NCBI GenBank assembly: GCA_903821465.1
Contig: CAIJLK010000039.1
Span: 1 to 41,998 of the forward strand
Direction: 5' to 3'
From: an uncultured Bacteroidota bacterium
Lineage (GTDB): Bacteria > Bacteroidota > Bacteroidia > Chitinophagales > Chitinophagaceae
Length of the DNA stretch: 41,998 nucleotides
This document shows positions 1 through 8,348 of the stretch, piece after piece. The first letter of the stretch is position 1. Each line of letters opens with the position of its first letter. The position numbers and the translations under genes were made by a program. Under the pieces are notes generated by a model that was not told the origin of the DNA, did not search any database, and saw nothing but the letters and a program-made list of their open reading frames with translations.

Positions 1-30
1 ATAATTGTTTTTAGTAAAACAGTGGGTTAC

Positions 31-1320
31 TTATTTCTGGAATTTCAACAACAAATTTGGTTGAATACCATGCTGATAGTTTGATGTGTTGAAGATCGCA
101 ACACCAAATGGCTGATCAACTAAACTGCTGAAATCGATATCCTGTTTCAATACATCTGGAGTTTTCAACAAACGCTTAAATTCTAAGATCCAACCAGATC
201 CAGTATAAGTAGCTTGAGCAGAAATATCTGAACGGCCCATTGTTAAAGGAGCTGAGATAAATGAAGGAATACATTTTGAACCAACTGCAACACCAGTTGT
301 AGCATCATCTGTGTATTCTGTTTTACCTGTTGGATCTAAAGTTCCACCAGCATAAGTCAAAACACCTGTACTACTAACACCTGTAACTTTTAAAGCCTTT
401 CCACCTGGTAAAGTATCGGTAGCTAAATAATATTTTGCACCAACTGCATCAGGAACGATCCATTTTGGAACTGTAACTGCTGCTCCAGTACCATCCAATT
501 TTAAACTCTGAGAGTTATTGAAAGCACCATTACTTAAATTGGTGTTGGTATTAACATAAGAAGTTGTAAAAGGAGATGGAGGAACCAAATCATCTGCGTG
601 ACGACCGTTTCCAGATCCACCTACTGTATCAGTTACTGAAGGACCACCAGCCCAATCTTGATATTGGTCATCCATTTGTCCTTGAGGAAGATCTTTATTT
701 AAATGACACCACCACATGTCAATTTTTTCATTTGCACCATTAGTATAGTGGTTTGCACTTTTGTTAGCAACCATTACACCAGCATAGTTTCTATAAGGAG
801 TGAAAAGGTGGCAACTAGCATAACATGTTTGTGTAACAAATTTTGGAGTAGAGCCAGCAATATTCCATAACATCGCTAATTGGTCGCTGCCCATTCCTTC
901 TTTAATTAAGTTACCGTTTACATCATAAGTTCTACCATTACCTCTTTGAGCCCATAATTTGGTAGTGGGGTTAAAATACCAAGGTTGAACCTGATAGTTA
1001 GAAGCATCAGCCCATTCTGCTAAGAAATAAATACTTGTTCCATCATACATAGAACGAAGGGTAGCGGGATATTGAATTCCTTGATATCCTGCAAACAAAC
1101 CGTTTCCTGGATCTGGAACTGTAGGGGTAATTGACAGTTTAGTTGCATTATCCCAAATACCATCGATAACGCCATCGATTGTTGGAGCTACTGAAGTTTT
1201 GTAAGAAAGTAACTCATTAGTACTTGTAGTTGTTGGAGCAACAATCTGGGCATTTTTTGTGCAATACACAAAAAATACAGTCACTGCGATGAAGAAAGAG
1301 AGAACGAAAGTGGTTTTCAT
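31..1320 (-). CDS. Ethylbenzene-dehydrogenase-like (EB_dh/DOMON-type) haem-binding lipoprotein with a CX3CH motif
   Basis: ORF 31..1365; internal Met (MKTTFVLSFF...VYCTKN lipobox-like) is the likelier start. 'PTIDGVIDGIWDNA...LRSMYDGTSIYFLAEWAD' resembles EB_dh/DOMON domains; contains TQTCYASCH. Confidence 0.7.
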   Translation of the reverse strand: MKTTFVLSFFIAVTVFFVYCTKNAQIVAPTTTSTNELLSYKTSVAPTIDGVIDGIWDNATKLSITPTVPDPGNGLFAGYQGIQYPATLRSMYDGTSIYFLAEWADASNYQVQPWYFNPTTKLWAQRGNGRTYDVNGNLIKEGMGSDQLAMLWNIAGSTPKFVTQTCYASCHLFTPYRNYAGVMVANKSANHYTNGANEKIDMWWCHLNKDLPQGQMDDQYQDWAGGPSVTDTVGGSGNGRHADDLVPPSPFTTSYVNTNTNLSNGAFNNSQSLKLDGTGAAVTVPKWIVPDAVGAKYYLATDTLPGGKALKVTGVSSTGVLTYAGGTLDPTGKTEYTDDATTGVAVGSKCIPSFISAPLTMGRSDISAQATYTGSGWILEFKRLLKTPDVLKQDIDFSSLVDQPFGVAIFNTSNYQHGIQPNLLLKFQK

Positions 1321-1386
1321 ATATGTCTGTTTAGTTTTTAAATTTAAAGACCAACAAATGTTCAAACTTTAAGCAATGGTCTCAAA

Positions 1387-1398
1387 TGATTGTTATCA
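1387..1398. promoter_or_regulatory. Crp/Fnr-like dyad TGATTGTTATCA
   Basis: TGA-N6-TCA (TGAT-N4-ATCA) upstream of the EB_dh gene; 22 bp from a second dyad. Confidence 0.5.
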
Positions 1399-1408
1399 GA
1401 CAGTTTTA

Positions 1409-1420
1409 TGACATAAATCA
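1409..1420. promoter_or_regulatory. Crp/Fnr-like dyad TGACATAAATCA
   Basis: TGA-N6-TCA; its reverse complement TGATTTATGTCA matches 11/12 positions of TGATTTATATCA at 5191. Confidence 0.5.
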
Positions 1421-1592
1421 TATTAAAAACAATCATTTATCAATTTATTGTCAGATTTTTTTAGACAAATCGTCTGAAACCCGCGTGAATACTAGATAAA
1501 TGTTCAAACATTTAAATTTAAGACAAAAACGTCCTTTGTTAAAAAAAAGTGTTTAAACAATAAAATATTTATTTATTTTTTGGGTCCATACA

Positions 1593-1620
1593 TAAAAAAG
1601 CCTCCGAATAATCGGAGGCC
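1593..1620 (-). terminator. Rho-independent terminator of the DUF5777/YceI/cytochrome operon
   Basis: GCCTCCGA-ataa-TCGGAGGC stem (1600-1619), followed by TTTTTTATG on the minus strand, just downstream of the 1649 stop. Confidence 0.85.
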
Positions 1621-1648
1621 TGTCCTTAAATATAAAACACAAATGAAA

Positions 1649-2590
1649 TTAATGGGTCTGAACTACTTTTTTAATACCGTAGCTTCTATTCAAATTAAAA
1701 CCAAGTGAAAAATTTCCTAGTTTCATTTGATTCAAATTAGCACTCAACTGAGTAATATTAGATGAAGTTGATGCACTTGAAATAAAGAATTGAAAAATGT
1801 GTCCGCCAGTATCCCAATCGTATCCTAATGATAATACATCGGGTTTATAATTTAGTGCAGAAGCAGTTTCGTCTAACAAATCTTTATATCCATTCAACTG
1901 ACGTGTATATTCCAAAGTGATGGCAGTTTTGTGAGATAATTTCATTCTACCTCCAATACCCAGAGAGAAAATGTTATTGGTATTGTTAATGCCATAAGGA
2001 ACATAGTTGTAGTGGATATAGGAAGGAATCAATTGTAAAGAAAAGTTTTCACTGAATTTCCTTGCGATCAAAATCTGATGTATAAAAGATAATCTATTCC
2101 AGGCTAGATCATCAGGACTAGGACCTTCTGAGGCATCCCAGTGCATCATTGAAAACCAGGAAATAGTAATAGGAATATTTTTCTTCCCAGATTGTTGTCT
2201 AACCAATTTTAATTTTGCCCAAGTCTCGAATTGCGCATTCCCGGTTGCAGCAACTCCTGTATTCAACCAGTCTGTAAATGAATAGTCGAAAGACATATAG
2301 GTATTCGCGAACCCAGAATTCAACCCGAATAACTGTGCAACGTTTGTTAATCCTTTACCTTCTTTCCAAAGATATCCAAAGCGGTGACTGATCATGAACT
2401 GCAAGTTGCCTTTTCCTGTCATTTCAACACTTTGTAAATTGATAATGCGTGTTGATTTAAAAGTAGCCGTTGCAATATTCGTTTTAACTTTCAAAGAGTC
2501 TTCCTTAGCCAGGTCTCCTAACAAGTCCTGCGCATTTGCTTTAATAATAAAGCAAAATGCTAGCATAAAATATAATAATGTTTTTTTCAT
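1649..2590 (-). CDS. DUF5777-like outer-membrane beta-barrel protein
   Basis: Signal peptide (MKKTLLYFMLAFCFIIKANAQ) and amphipathic beta-strands; 'TFKSTRIINLQSVEMTGKGNLQFMISHRFG' is typical of DUF5777. Internal MKK start preferred over the ORF start at 2614. Confidence 0.7.
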   Translation of the reverse strand: MKKTLLYFMLAFCFIIKANAQDLLGDLAKEDSLKVKTNIATATFKSTRIINLQSVEMTGKGNLQFMISHRFGYLWKEGKGLTNVAQLFGLNSGFANTYMSFDYSFTDWLNTGVAATGNAQFETWAKLKLVRQQSGKKNIPITISWFSMMHWDASEGPSPDDLAWNRLSFIHQILIARKFSENFSLQLIPSYIHYNYVPYGINNTNNIFSLGIGGRMKLSHKTAITLEYTRQLNGYKDLLDETASALNYKPDVLSLGYDWDTGGHIFQFFISSASTSSNITQLSANLNQMKLGNFSLGFNLNRSYGIKKVVQTH

Positions 2591-2614
2591 GTTAATGTTT
2601 TTATCCTGACTCAA

Positions 2615-3169
2615 TTAGTTTAATTGAAATACAATAGCAGCATCGATTGGAGTATAATCAGCCAATTTAGGCTTAACCAATCCTGGGATGTCAATTGCAT
2701 AATCTTCTGCTTTGATTTTGAAAGAACAATCAAATGTTACTGCTTTACCTTTTACAGTCATTTTAACTGGTGCTTTAAAATCATGTGTAACTCCATGTAA
2801 AGTAACCTGACCTTCAGATGACATATTGTAAACACCATCTTTAGTTAATTGGTCTTTATTAAATCCAGTCAATTTTCCTTTAAAAGTCGCATTCGGATAT
2901 TTATTGCTATGCAAATAGTTCTCGTTAAAATGCTCTTCTAATAATGCGTTATTAAAGTGAAAGGTTTTCATTGGAACTAATAAAGCAACTTCACTAGTTT
3001 CTACTTTAAGCACTGCAGTTCCTTCTTTACTCAATGAAGCATAATCTTTGTGACTTAAATCTTTATTAGGATTGAAGTAGATATTAGCATCTCTAGTTTT
3101 ATATGTTTGCGCATTAATCAGGTTAGCAACTAGAATAAAGAAAAATGCGAATAAGGTGAGTTTTTTCAT
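2615..3169 (-). CDS. YceI family protein
   Basis: Signal peptide; YceI-like fold signatures 'FHFNNALLEEHFNENYLHSNKYPNATFKGKL' and 'VTLHGVTHDFKAPVKMTVKG'. Confidence 0.85.
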   Translation of the reverse strand: MKKLTLFAFFFILVANLINAQTYKTRDANIYFNPNKDLSHKDYASLSKEGTAVLKVETSEVALLVPMKTFHFNNALLEEHFNENYLHSNKYPNATFKGKLTGFNKDQLTKDGVYNMSSEGQVTLHGVTHDFKAPVKMTVKGKAVTFDCSFKIKAEDYAIDIPGLVKPKLADYTPIDAAIVFQLN

Positions 3170-3206
3170 AAAATGTTTTTTAAATTTTGTGGGTAATAAT
3201 TAAATA

Positions 3207-3830
3207 TTAAAGTGGCAGACCTTGTGTGATCCAAGCCAAAAATGTTGATGTGGTAGTAGCGTCTAAACTTAATGTTCCACCTTTATGTCCGGTTGCTCCA
3301 GAACTTGCCATCATAGTAGATAGCTGATCTTTGTCTGCAAGCATTTTGGCATAATCCATATTTGGTCCGAGACCGCCGTGACAAGCAGCTCCTTTACATA
3401 CTTGTTTGTAGATAGGAACAATATTGATGGTATAAGTAACAGGGCCTGTAATTGGTGGTGGTACATAGTTATCTTTTGCTCCTTGTGAAACCCAAGTGTT
3501 AATAATGGCTGCTTGAGCTGGAGTAAAGAAAATACCTCCCTCACCAGGGTGATCACCACCATTCGCCATTTTACTAAATAAAGATGACCTAGACTGAATG
3601 GCGCCAAAATAAATAGTGTCCTTGATAGCAAAAGCTACCGCATTTGCAACTTTCCCATTAATATGACAACCACATGCACCTGAAGTTACAATTGGTACGA
3701 TATCATCACGGAATGAAATAGATTCAAGTCCGTCTGCTGTAGGTTTGGTAATATCCTTATTGTTATTATAACAAGAGAAGAATAGCAGAACTCCGCCTAT
3801 CACTCCCAGATATATTAATAATTTATTCAT
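3207..3830 (-). CDS. c-type cytochrome-like lipoprotein (two haem-like motifs, CGCH and CKGAACH)
   Basis: Lipobox FFSCYNN; two repeated modules ending in 'IINTWVSQGAKDN' and 'FLAWITQGLPL', typical of planctomycete/Bacteroidota cytochrome c domains. Confidence 0.7.
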   Translation of the reverse strand: MNKLLIYLGVIGGVLLFFSCYNNNKDITKPTADGLESISFRDDIVPIVTSGACGCHINGKVANAVAFAIKDTIYFGAIQSRSSLFSKMANGGDHPGEGGIFFTPAQAAIINTWVSQGAKDNYVPPPITGPVTYTINIVPIYKQVCKGAACHGGLGPNMDYAKMLADKDQLSTMMASSGATGHKGGTLSLDATTTSTFLAWITQGLPL

Positions 3831-3852
3831 AAAATTTATTTTCTAGTTAGTA

Positions 3853-5043
3853 TTATTTTACAATGATTTTTCCTGAATAAGTGTATTTGAAGATACCCGC
3901 ACCATCTAATCCGTATTTCCAATTTGCAGGAATATTAGGATCGCTGAAATACCAACCTTTAATGATTGCTACATCAGATGGTTTTAAACCACCATCACTA
4001 TAAGCCATATCACCCTGATTTTTAGCTGACCATACTTTAGTGCGAGGATTCGCTACCAAAATAGTAGTATCTACTCTAGATAATAAAGTACTAGCTGCGT
4101 TGTAATTATCGCCTTTCACATAGAAACTCTTTCCAGCTCCATTTACAAACACCACTGAACTATTAGAACGAATTGATTTAGGTGCCAAAATATCTAATAA
4201 CTGATCGTCGTAACTATTCAATGGACCGCGTCCACTAATTGCTGAAACAGGAGTAGCAAAGGTTGCATAAGGTCTGAAACTTGCATTTGCTAAAGTATCG
4301 GCATAGAATTTACGCACGCTATCCTTATAACTATTCCATACAGAAGTTAGCTTAGGATCTTTTAACTGAGGATAAGTTGTAATTGCACCAGAAGTTTGGT
4401 TTTGGAAATAGAAAGTAGCAGAATCAGCCGTAGTTAATGCGCCTAATAATCCTTTTCTAGCCCATCCACCAGTTGCTGTTGCAGCGTTATGACAGTTGCC
4501 AGAAGAACATCCAATACCTATTAATGCAACTGCTGCAGGACGATAGTCTTCCACACCAGGATAATCTTTAGCGCCATTTTTAATCCAGTTATAAATAATT
4601 GATTTTTCTGTAACAGTTAAATCAACACCATAATTAATTGGAGGCATTGCTTTATTTAAATCGCTTGTGGTAACTAATTGGAATAACTGACTTGCTTCGG
4701 GATTTCCAACTACTACCATACTTTTTACACTCTCATAAGTATCTAAAGTTGGTAACACTCCACCAGTACCATGACAACCTGCAGAAACACAGTTGTTTTT
4801 AATAATACTCCTTACGCTTTTTGTAACAATGATATCATTGATGCCTGGCTTCGTATCAGCATAAGCAACAATAGTACTATCATAATAAGGTGAGAAAATT
4901 GTTGAATCTGGTTGATTCACTAGTGATCTTGAAACACCACTAGCATTGCTGCCATCTTTTTTACACTGTACCAAAAACAGTGAGATAAAAACCATACTGA
5001 TAAGGCACAAGATGCCCTTTTGGTTGTAAACCGTTTTTTTCAT
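3853..5043 (-). CDS. c-type cytochrome-like lipoprotein (two CX4CH motifs)
   Basis: Lipobox FLVQCKKDG; 'IIKNNCVSAGCHGTGG...AMPPINYG...IIYNWIKNGAKDY' (PSCyt1-like) plus 'GIGCSSGNCHNAA'. Confidence 0.75.
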   Translation of the reverse strand: MKKTVYNQKGILCLISMVFISLFLVQCKKDGSNASGVSRSLVNQPDSTIFSPYYDSTIVAYADTKPGINDIIVTKSVRSIIKNNCVSAGCHGTGGVLPTLDTYESVKSMVVVGNPEASQLFQLVTTSDLNKAMPPINYGVDLTVTEKSIIYNWIKNGAKDYPGVEDYRPAAVALIGIGCSSGNCHNAATATGGWARKGLLGALTTADSATFYFQNQTSGAITTYPQLKDPKLTSVWNSYKDSVRKFYADTLANASFRPYATFATPVSAISGRGPLNSYDDQLLDILAPKSIRSNSSVVFVNGAGKSFYVKGDNYNAASTLLSRVDTTILVANPRTKVWSAKNQGDMAYSDGGLKPSDVAIIKGWYFSDPNIPANWKYGLDGAGIFKYTYSGKIIVK

Positions 5044-5137
5044 ACACTTAATTTTAATTTAATGATCTGGAGTAGTCGCGAATTGGTTTTTCATTTATGC
5101 TCCAATAATTACTTAGGTGGGATCTAAGTTTCGACAC

Positions 5138-5145
5138 CAAAATTA
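5138..5145 (-). promoter_or_regulatory. Bacteroidota -7 element (TAATTTTG on minus) for the cytochrome operon
   Basis: Matches TAnnTTTG exactly, about 95 bp upstream of the 5043 ATG. Confidence 0.5.
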
Positions 5146-5190
5146 TTCGTGTTGAAATGACATTTAAATGATAAACGACACGATTTTTTA

Positions 5191-5202
5191 TGATTTATAT
5201 CA
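5191..5202. promoter_or_regulatory. Crp/Fnr-like dyad TGATTTATATCA between divergent promoters
   Basis: Symmetric TGAT-N4-ATCA between -7 elements at 5138-5145 (-) and 5254-5261 (+). Confidence 0.55.
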
Positions 5203-5253
5203 GGAATTTTTGTGTTGATTGTCATTCTTTTCAAAACCTGTTATTGTCAATTT

Positions 5254-5261
5254 TACATTTG
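5254..5261 (+). promoter_or_regulatory. Bacteroidota -7 element TACATTTG for the OB-fold gene
   Basis: Exact TAnnTTTG, 33 nt before the ATG at 5294. Confidence 0.5.
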
Positions 5262-5293
5262 ATATAATTTATGTCACAACATTAATACAAAAA

Positions 5294-5731
5294 ATGAAAA
5301 AGAAAATTATTTACACAATCGTCGCAATTGTAGTGATAGCAGGTATTTGGGTAGCATTAAACAGAGAGAAAGCTACACAGATGGTTGTTGATCTTGGAAT
5401 GGCAATGACATCATCGGTTAAACATCGAAATCCATCTACTGAAAAAGCAAAATTTGAAATGACTGTTGATGCATTTTCAAAAGCATTTAAAGACAATGCC
5501 GTTGAAGCAAATAAACAATATATTAATCAAGCTGTTTTATTAGAAGGAGATATCACAACTATTTCTGGCGTTACAGTTACATTAAATAATGTTGCTTGTA
5601 ATATCGACTCTACTGAAGTTGGTAAAATAAAAGATTTGAAAGTTGGATCAAAAGTAAAAATTCAAGGACTAGTAGTTGGCTATAACGACCTAATGGAAGA
5701 AATAGCATTGGCTCAGTGTACTATAAAATAA
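5294..5731 (+). CDS. tRNA_anti-like OB-fold membrane/exported protein
   Basis: MKKKIIYTIVAIVVIAGIWVAL membrane anchor; 'YINQAVLLEGDITTISGVTVTLNNVACNIDS...VGSKVKIQGLVVGYNDLMEEIALAQC' resembles PF12869-type OB domains. ORF-track start 5219 is likely too early. Confidence 0.7.
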   Translation: MKKKIIYTIVAIVVIAGIWVALNREKATQMVVDLGMAMTSSVKHRNPSTEKAKFEMTVDAFSKAFKDNAVEANKQYINQAVLLEGDITTISGVTVTLNNVACNIDSTEVGKIKDLKVGSKVKIQGLVVGYNDLMEEIALAQCTIK

Positions 5732-5756
5732 GTTTTAGTAATTCACAATCAATTGT

Positions 5757-5808
5757 CTGACCTTCCTAAACAAAGTTGAAACGTTGTTTAGGTAAGGTCA
5801 GCTTTTTT
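5757..5808 (+). terminator. Rho-independent terminator
   Basis: CTGACCTTcCTAAACAA...TTGTTTAGgtAAGGTCAG stem followed by CTTTTTT. Confidence 0.9.
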
Positions 5809-5819
5809 ATATACAACTG

Positions 5820-8234
5820 CTAATACCCATTAGAGTGCAGAATAGATTGCTGGGTAGCCGTCCATTGTTGAGATGCTATATAAGTATTGATCGTATTTTT
5901 ATACTGATTTTGCGCATAGAAAAATCTGAGCAATTCGTTTGATGGACCACTTAATCTTGGGTTTGCACTCATCAATCCATCCACCAAATTAGCAGTTAGC
6001 TGATCATTAAAATAGGCCATTCTTTTTAATGCAGCAAATGCATTCCCCCTGGCTCGAAATTCATACGAGCTACTAGTTAGGCTCACTATTTCATCTGCGA
6101 ATTGTTTTTTACCTGTTGACATATAGGCAGTTTCTAACCAACGGATCTTTACATGTTTGCCAAGGTTCCCTTCTACGTTTTTTGTAAGACTGAGATAGGT
6201 CGCAGTTTTAGAAGCATTCAAAGCAGAAAGTTTTTGCAGCGCTCCTTCAATTACTTCATAAGATGAATCAGACAGTAATTTTTCAAATTCAGGAACCACC
6301 CCAGCAGTAACCGGATTCACATTTCTCAAAGCTGCCTTTCTAACATTTACATCTTTATCAACTAATGCAGTTTTGATCATCGGAACACTTTGTGCATCTT
6401 TTGCCAATTGGGCAATTACTTCCGTTCTTATAGCAAAGAATTTTTCTGTATTAAAAGCTTTTTCTAGCACAAGGCGTTTTGTATCTATATCAATTCCTCG
6501 CATAGCTACAACTGCATCGTATCGATCCAACATATTAGCTGCTTTAATAGCTTGTGATGCAAGCATCTCAAAAGACTTTTCAAAAGCACAAGACTTCATC
6601 ACTTCATTAGCAGGATCGAATAATATATAATCAATTTTCTTAGCTCCAGTATTTACAATATTTATAATTTCTGTTTGTTCTTGAATGCTGTACATTTTTT
6701 TAAAACTTGTACCGTCAGCATAATATACTTCTATCCAGATAGGCATTTTATACAATCCATTTTTATAGCCAGTAACTTCTGTCAATGCCTGTGTTTGTTT
6801 TACAACCATTGTAAGATTAGTTCCCGATTCTGTATAACTAACATGATAGGCAGGTTCTCCTCCACGATTAAGCCACTCATTCCAAAACCAATCTAATTGC
6901 ATGCCCGTTGTTTCTTCAAAAGCAATTAACAGATCATGTGTATCAACATTCTGGTAAGCATGCTTTTCTAAATAATGTTTGATGGCTTTATTATACACTT
7001 CCCTCCCTCCAACAACTTGCTTCAACATATTCAATACAAATGCACCTTTACCATATACACGGGTACCACCACCTTCACTATGCGCAACTGCAAATTTATT
7101 TTTCAACGACTCATCAATCGATGCATTTTCTGCACCACGGCGCGACCAATTAAAATAATCTTCTCCAAATACTTCACGTTCAAACATTTGATTATAATAA
7201 GTGGCAAAGCTTTCCTGCAACCACTGATGTGCATCGCTCAAAGCCGTTACACAATCACCAAACCATTGATGCGCTAATTCGTGTGCATTTACTCCTACAT
7301 AATTTCTATCAATTAAACCCCTACTATCTACTGCATAAAAATCGCCATAAATAGTAGCCGTTGTATTCTCCATTGCACCAAACATATAATCCTGTACAGG
7401 AATTTGCGAATATGATTCCCATGGATATGTAACACCAATTTCTTTCTCGAAAAAATCTACCATGGCTTCGCTGTATTGATATACCGGCTCAACACGTTCT
7501 TTCCATTCTGGATAATAATATAAATGCATGGGCACCCCTGAAGCAGCATGCGTTTCTTTAATATCATACTTTCCAATTCCCAACATGATCAGATAGGGAG
7601 AATGCGGGTGACTCATTGCATAATTCCAGGTATTGGTTCCGTCTGCATTTGCAATAACATTCACCAATTTCCCGTTCGATAAAACTTTATATTCCTTATC
7701 GAATGTTACACTCATTTCTGTTAGTAGCTTATCGTTCCGCTCATCGTACATGGGGATCCAATTTCTATTATCGATTTGCTCACCCTGACTCCAAATTTGT
7801 TTTCTACTTAAATTATTTTTATCATTCCATCCAATGAAATATAAGCCCACTCTCGGATTAGCCTCATAGGAAAGAGTCATATTATATTGTGTGTTCCAAA
7901 CTAATGGATTATCTGGCATAATAGTTATTCCATCATTATCTGTTTTGTATTTAACTGCAGTGCCATTTATAGTAATTTCTTTCACCAGCATTTTAATGCC
8001 ATCCAAGAAAAAAGAATTCACTGTAGGGCGAAGTGAGCTAAATTGATAATTTACTTTACCTATCACTAATCCTTTAGGAGCATCGAACATCAATGACACT
8101 TTTATTTTACTGAAGTCTAGCTGATGGTCTCTCGGAACCGAAGCGCCATCTTCAATAAAACTTGAGGTTCTTAACTGTGCTTGCATAGAAAAACTAGCAA
8201 CAAAAAGTAGTGTTGAAAATAGGATCTTTTTCAT
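5820..8234 (-). CDS. M1 family metallopeptidase with C-terminal HEAT-like repeats
   Basis: GAMEN motif (FGAMENTTATIY) and HEXXH zinc site (HELAHQWFGD); signal peptide at MKKILFSTLLFVASFSMQAQ. Confidence 0.95.
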   Translation of the reverse strand: MKKILFSTLLFVASFSMQAQLRTSSFIEDGASVPRDHQLDFSKIKVSLMFDAPKGLVIGKVNYQFSSLRPTVNSFFLDGIKMLVKEITINGTAVKYKTDNDGITIMPDNPLVWNTQYNMTLSYEANPRVGLYFIGWNDKNNLSRKQIWSQGEQIDNRNWIPMYDERNDKLLTEMSVTFDKEYKVLSNGKLVNVIANADGTNTWNYAMSHPHSPYLIMLGIGKYDIKETHAASGVPMHLYYYPEWKERVEPVYQYSEAMVDFFEKEIGVTYPWESYSQIPVQDYMFGAMENTTATIYGDFYAVDSRGLIDRNYVGVNAHELAHQWFGDCVTALSDAHQWLQESFATYYNQMFEREVFGEDYFNWSRRGAENASIDESLKNKFAVAHSEGGGTRVYGKGAFVLNMLKQVVGGREVYNKAIKHYLEKHAYQNVDTHDLLIAFEETTGMQLDWFWNEWLNRGGEPAYHVSYTESGTNLTMVVKQTQALTEVTGYKNGLYKMPIWIEVYYADGTSFKKMYSIQEQTEIINIVNTGAKKIDYILFDPANEVMKSCAFEKSFEMLASQAIKAANMLDRYDAVVAMRGIDIDTKRLVLEKAFNTEKFFAIRTEVIAQLAKDAQSVPMIKTALVDKDVNVRKAALRNVNPVTAGVVPEFEKLLSDSSYEVIEGALQKLSALNASKTATYLSLTKNVEGNLGKHVKIRWLETAYMSTGKKQFADEIVSLTSSSYEFRARGNAFAALKRMAYFNDQLTANLVDGLMSANPRLSGPSNELLRFFYAQNQYKNTINTYIASQQWTATQQSILHSNGY

Positions 8235-8324
8235 ATTATGGTAATTGAGAACTGCCAAGATAGGCATTAATCAATTTTTCCAAGTTCGAAAATGATTGTC
8301 GGAAATGTTCCCATTAATGGATGT

Positions 8325-8332
8325 AAGTTTGG
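8325..8332 (+). promoter_or_regulatory. -7 promoter element TAAGTTTG
   Basis: Exact TAnnTTTG just upstream of ATG 8349, favouring 8349 over 8292 as start. Confidence 0.4.
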
Positions 8333-8348
8333 CATAGAAAGTATTCAT

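Noticed and set aside
3311-3631. 106-aa ORF in another minus frame inside the cytochrome gene
   Set aside because: Out-of-frame overlap with the haem-motif-bearing ORF; no independent signal.
6373-7277. Three antisense ORFs (85, 73, 100 aa) inside the M1 peptidase gene
   Set aside because: No recognisable domains; opposite to a well-supported peptidase.
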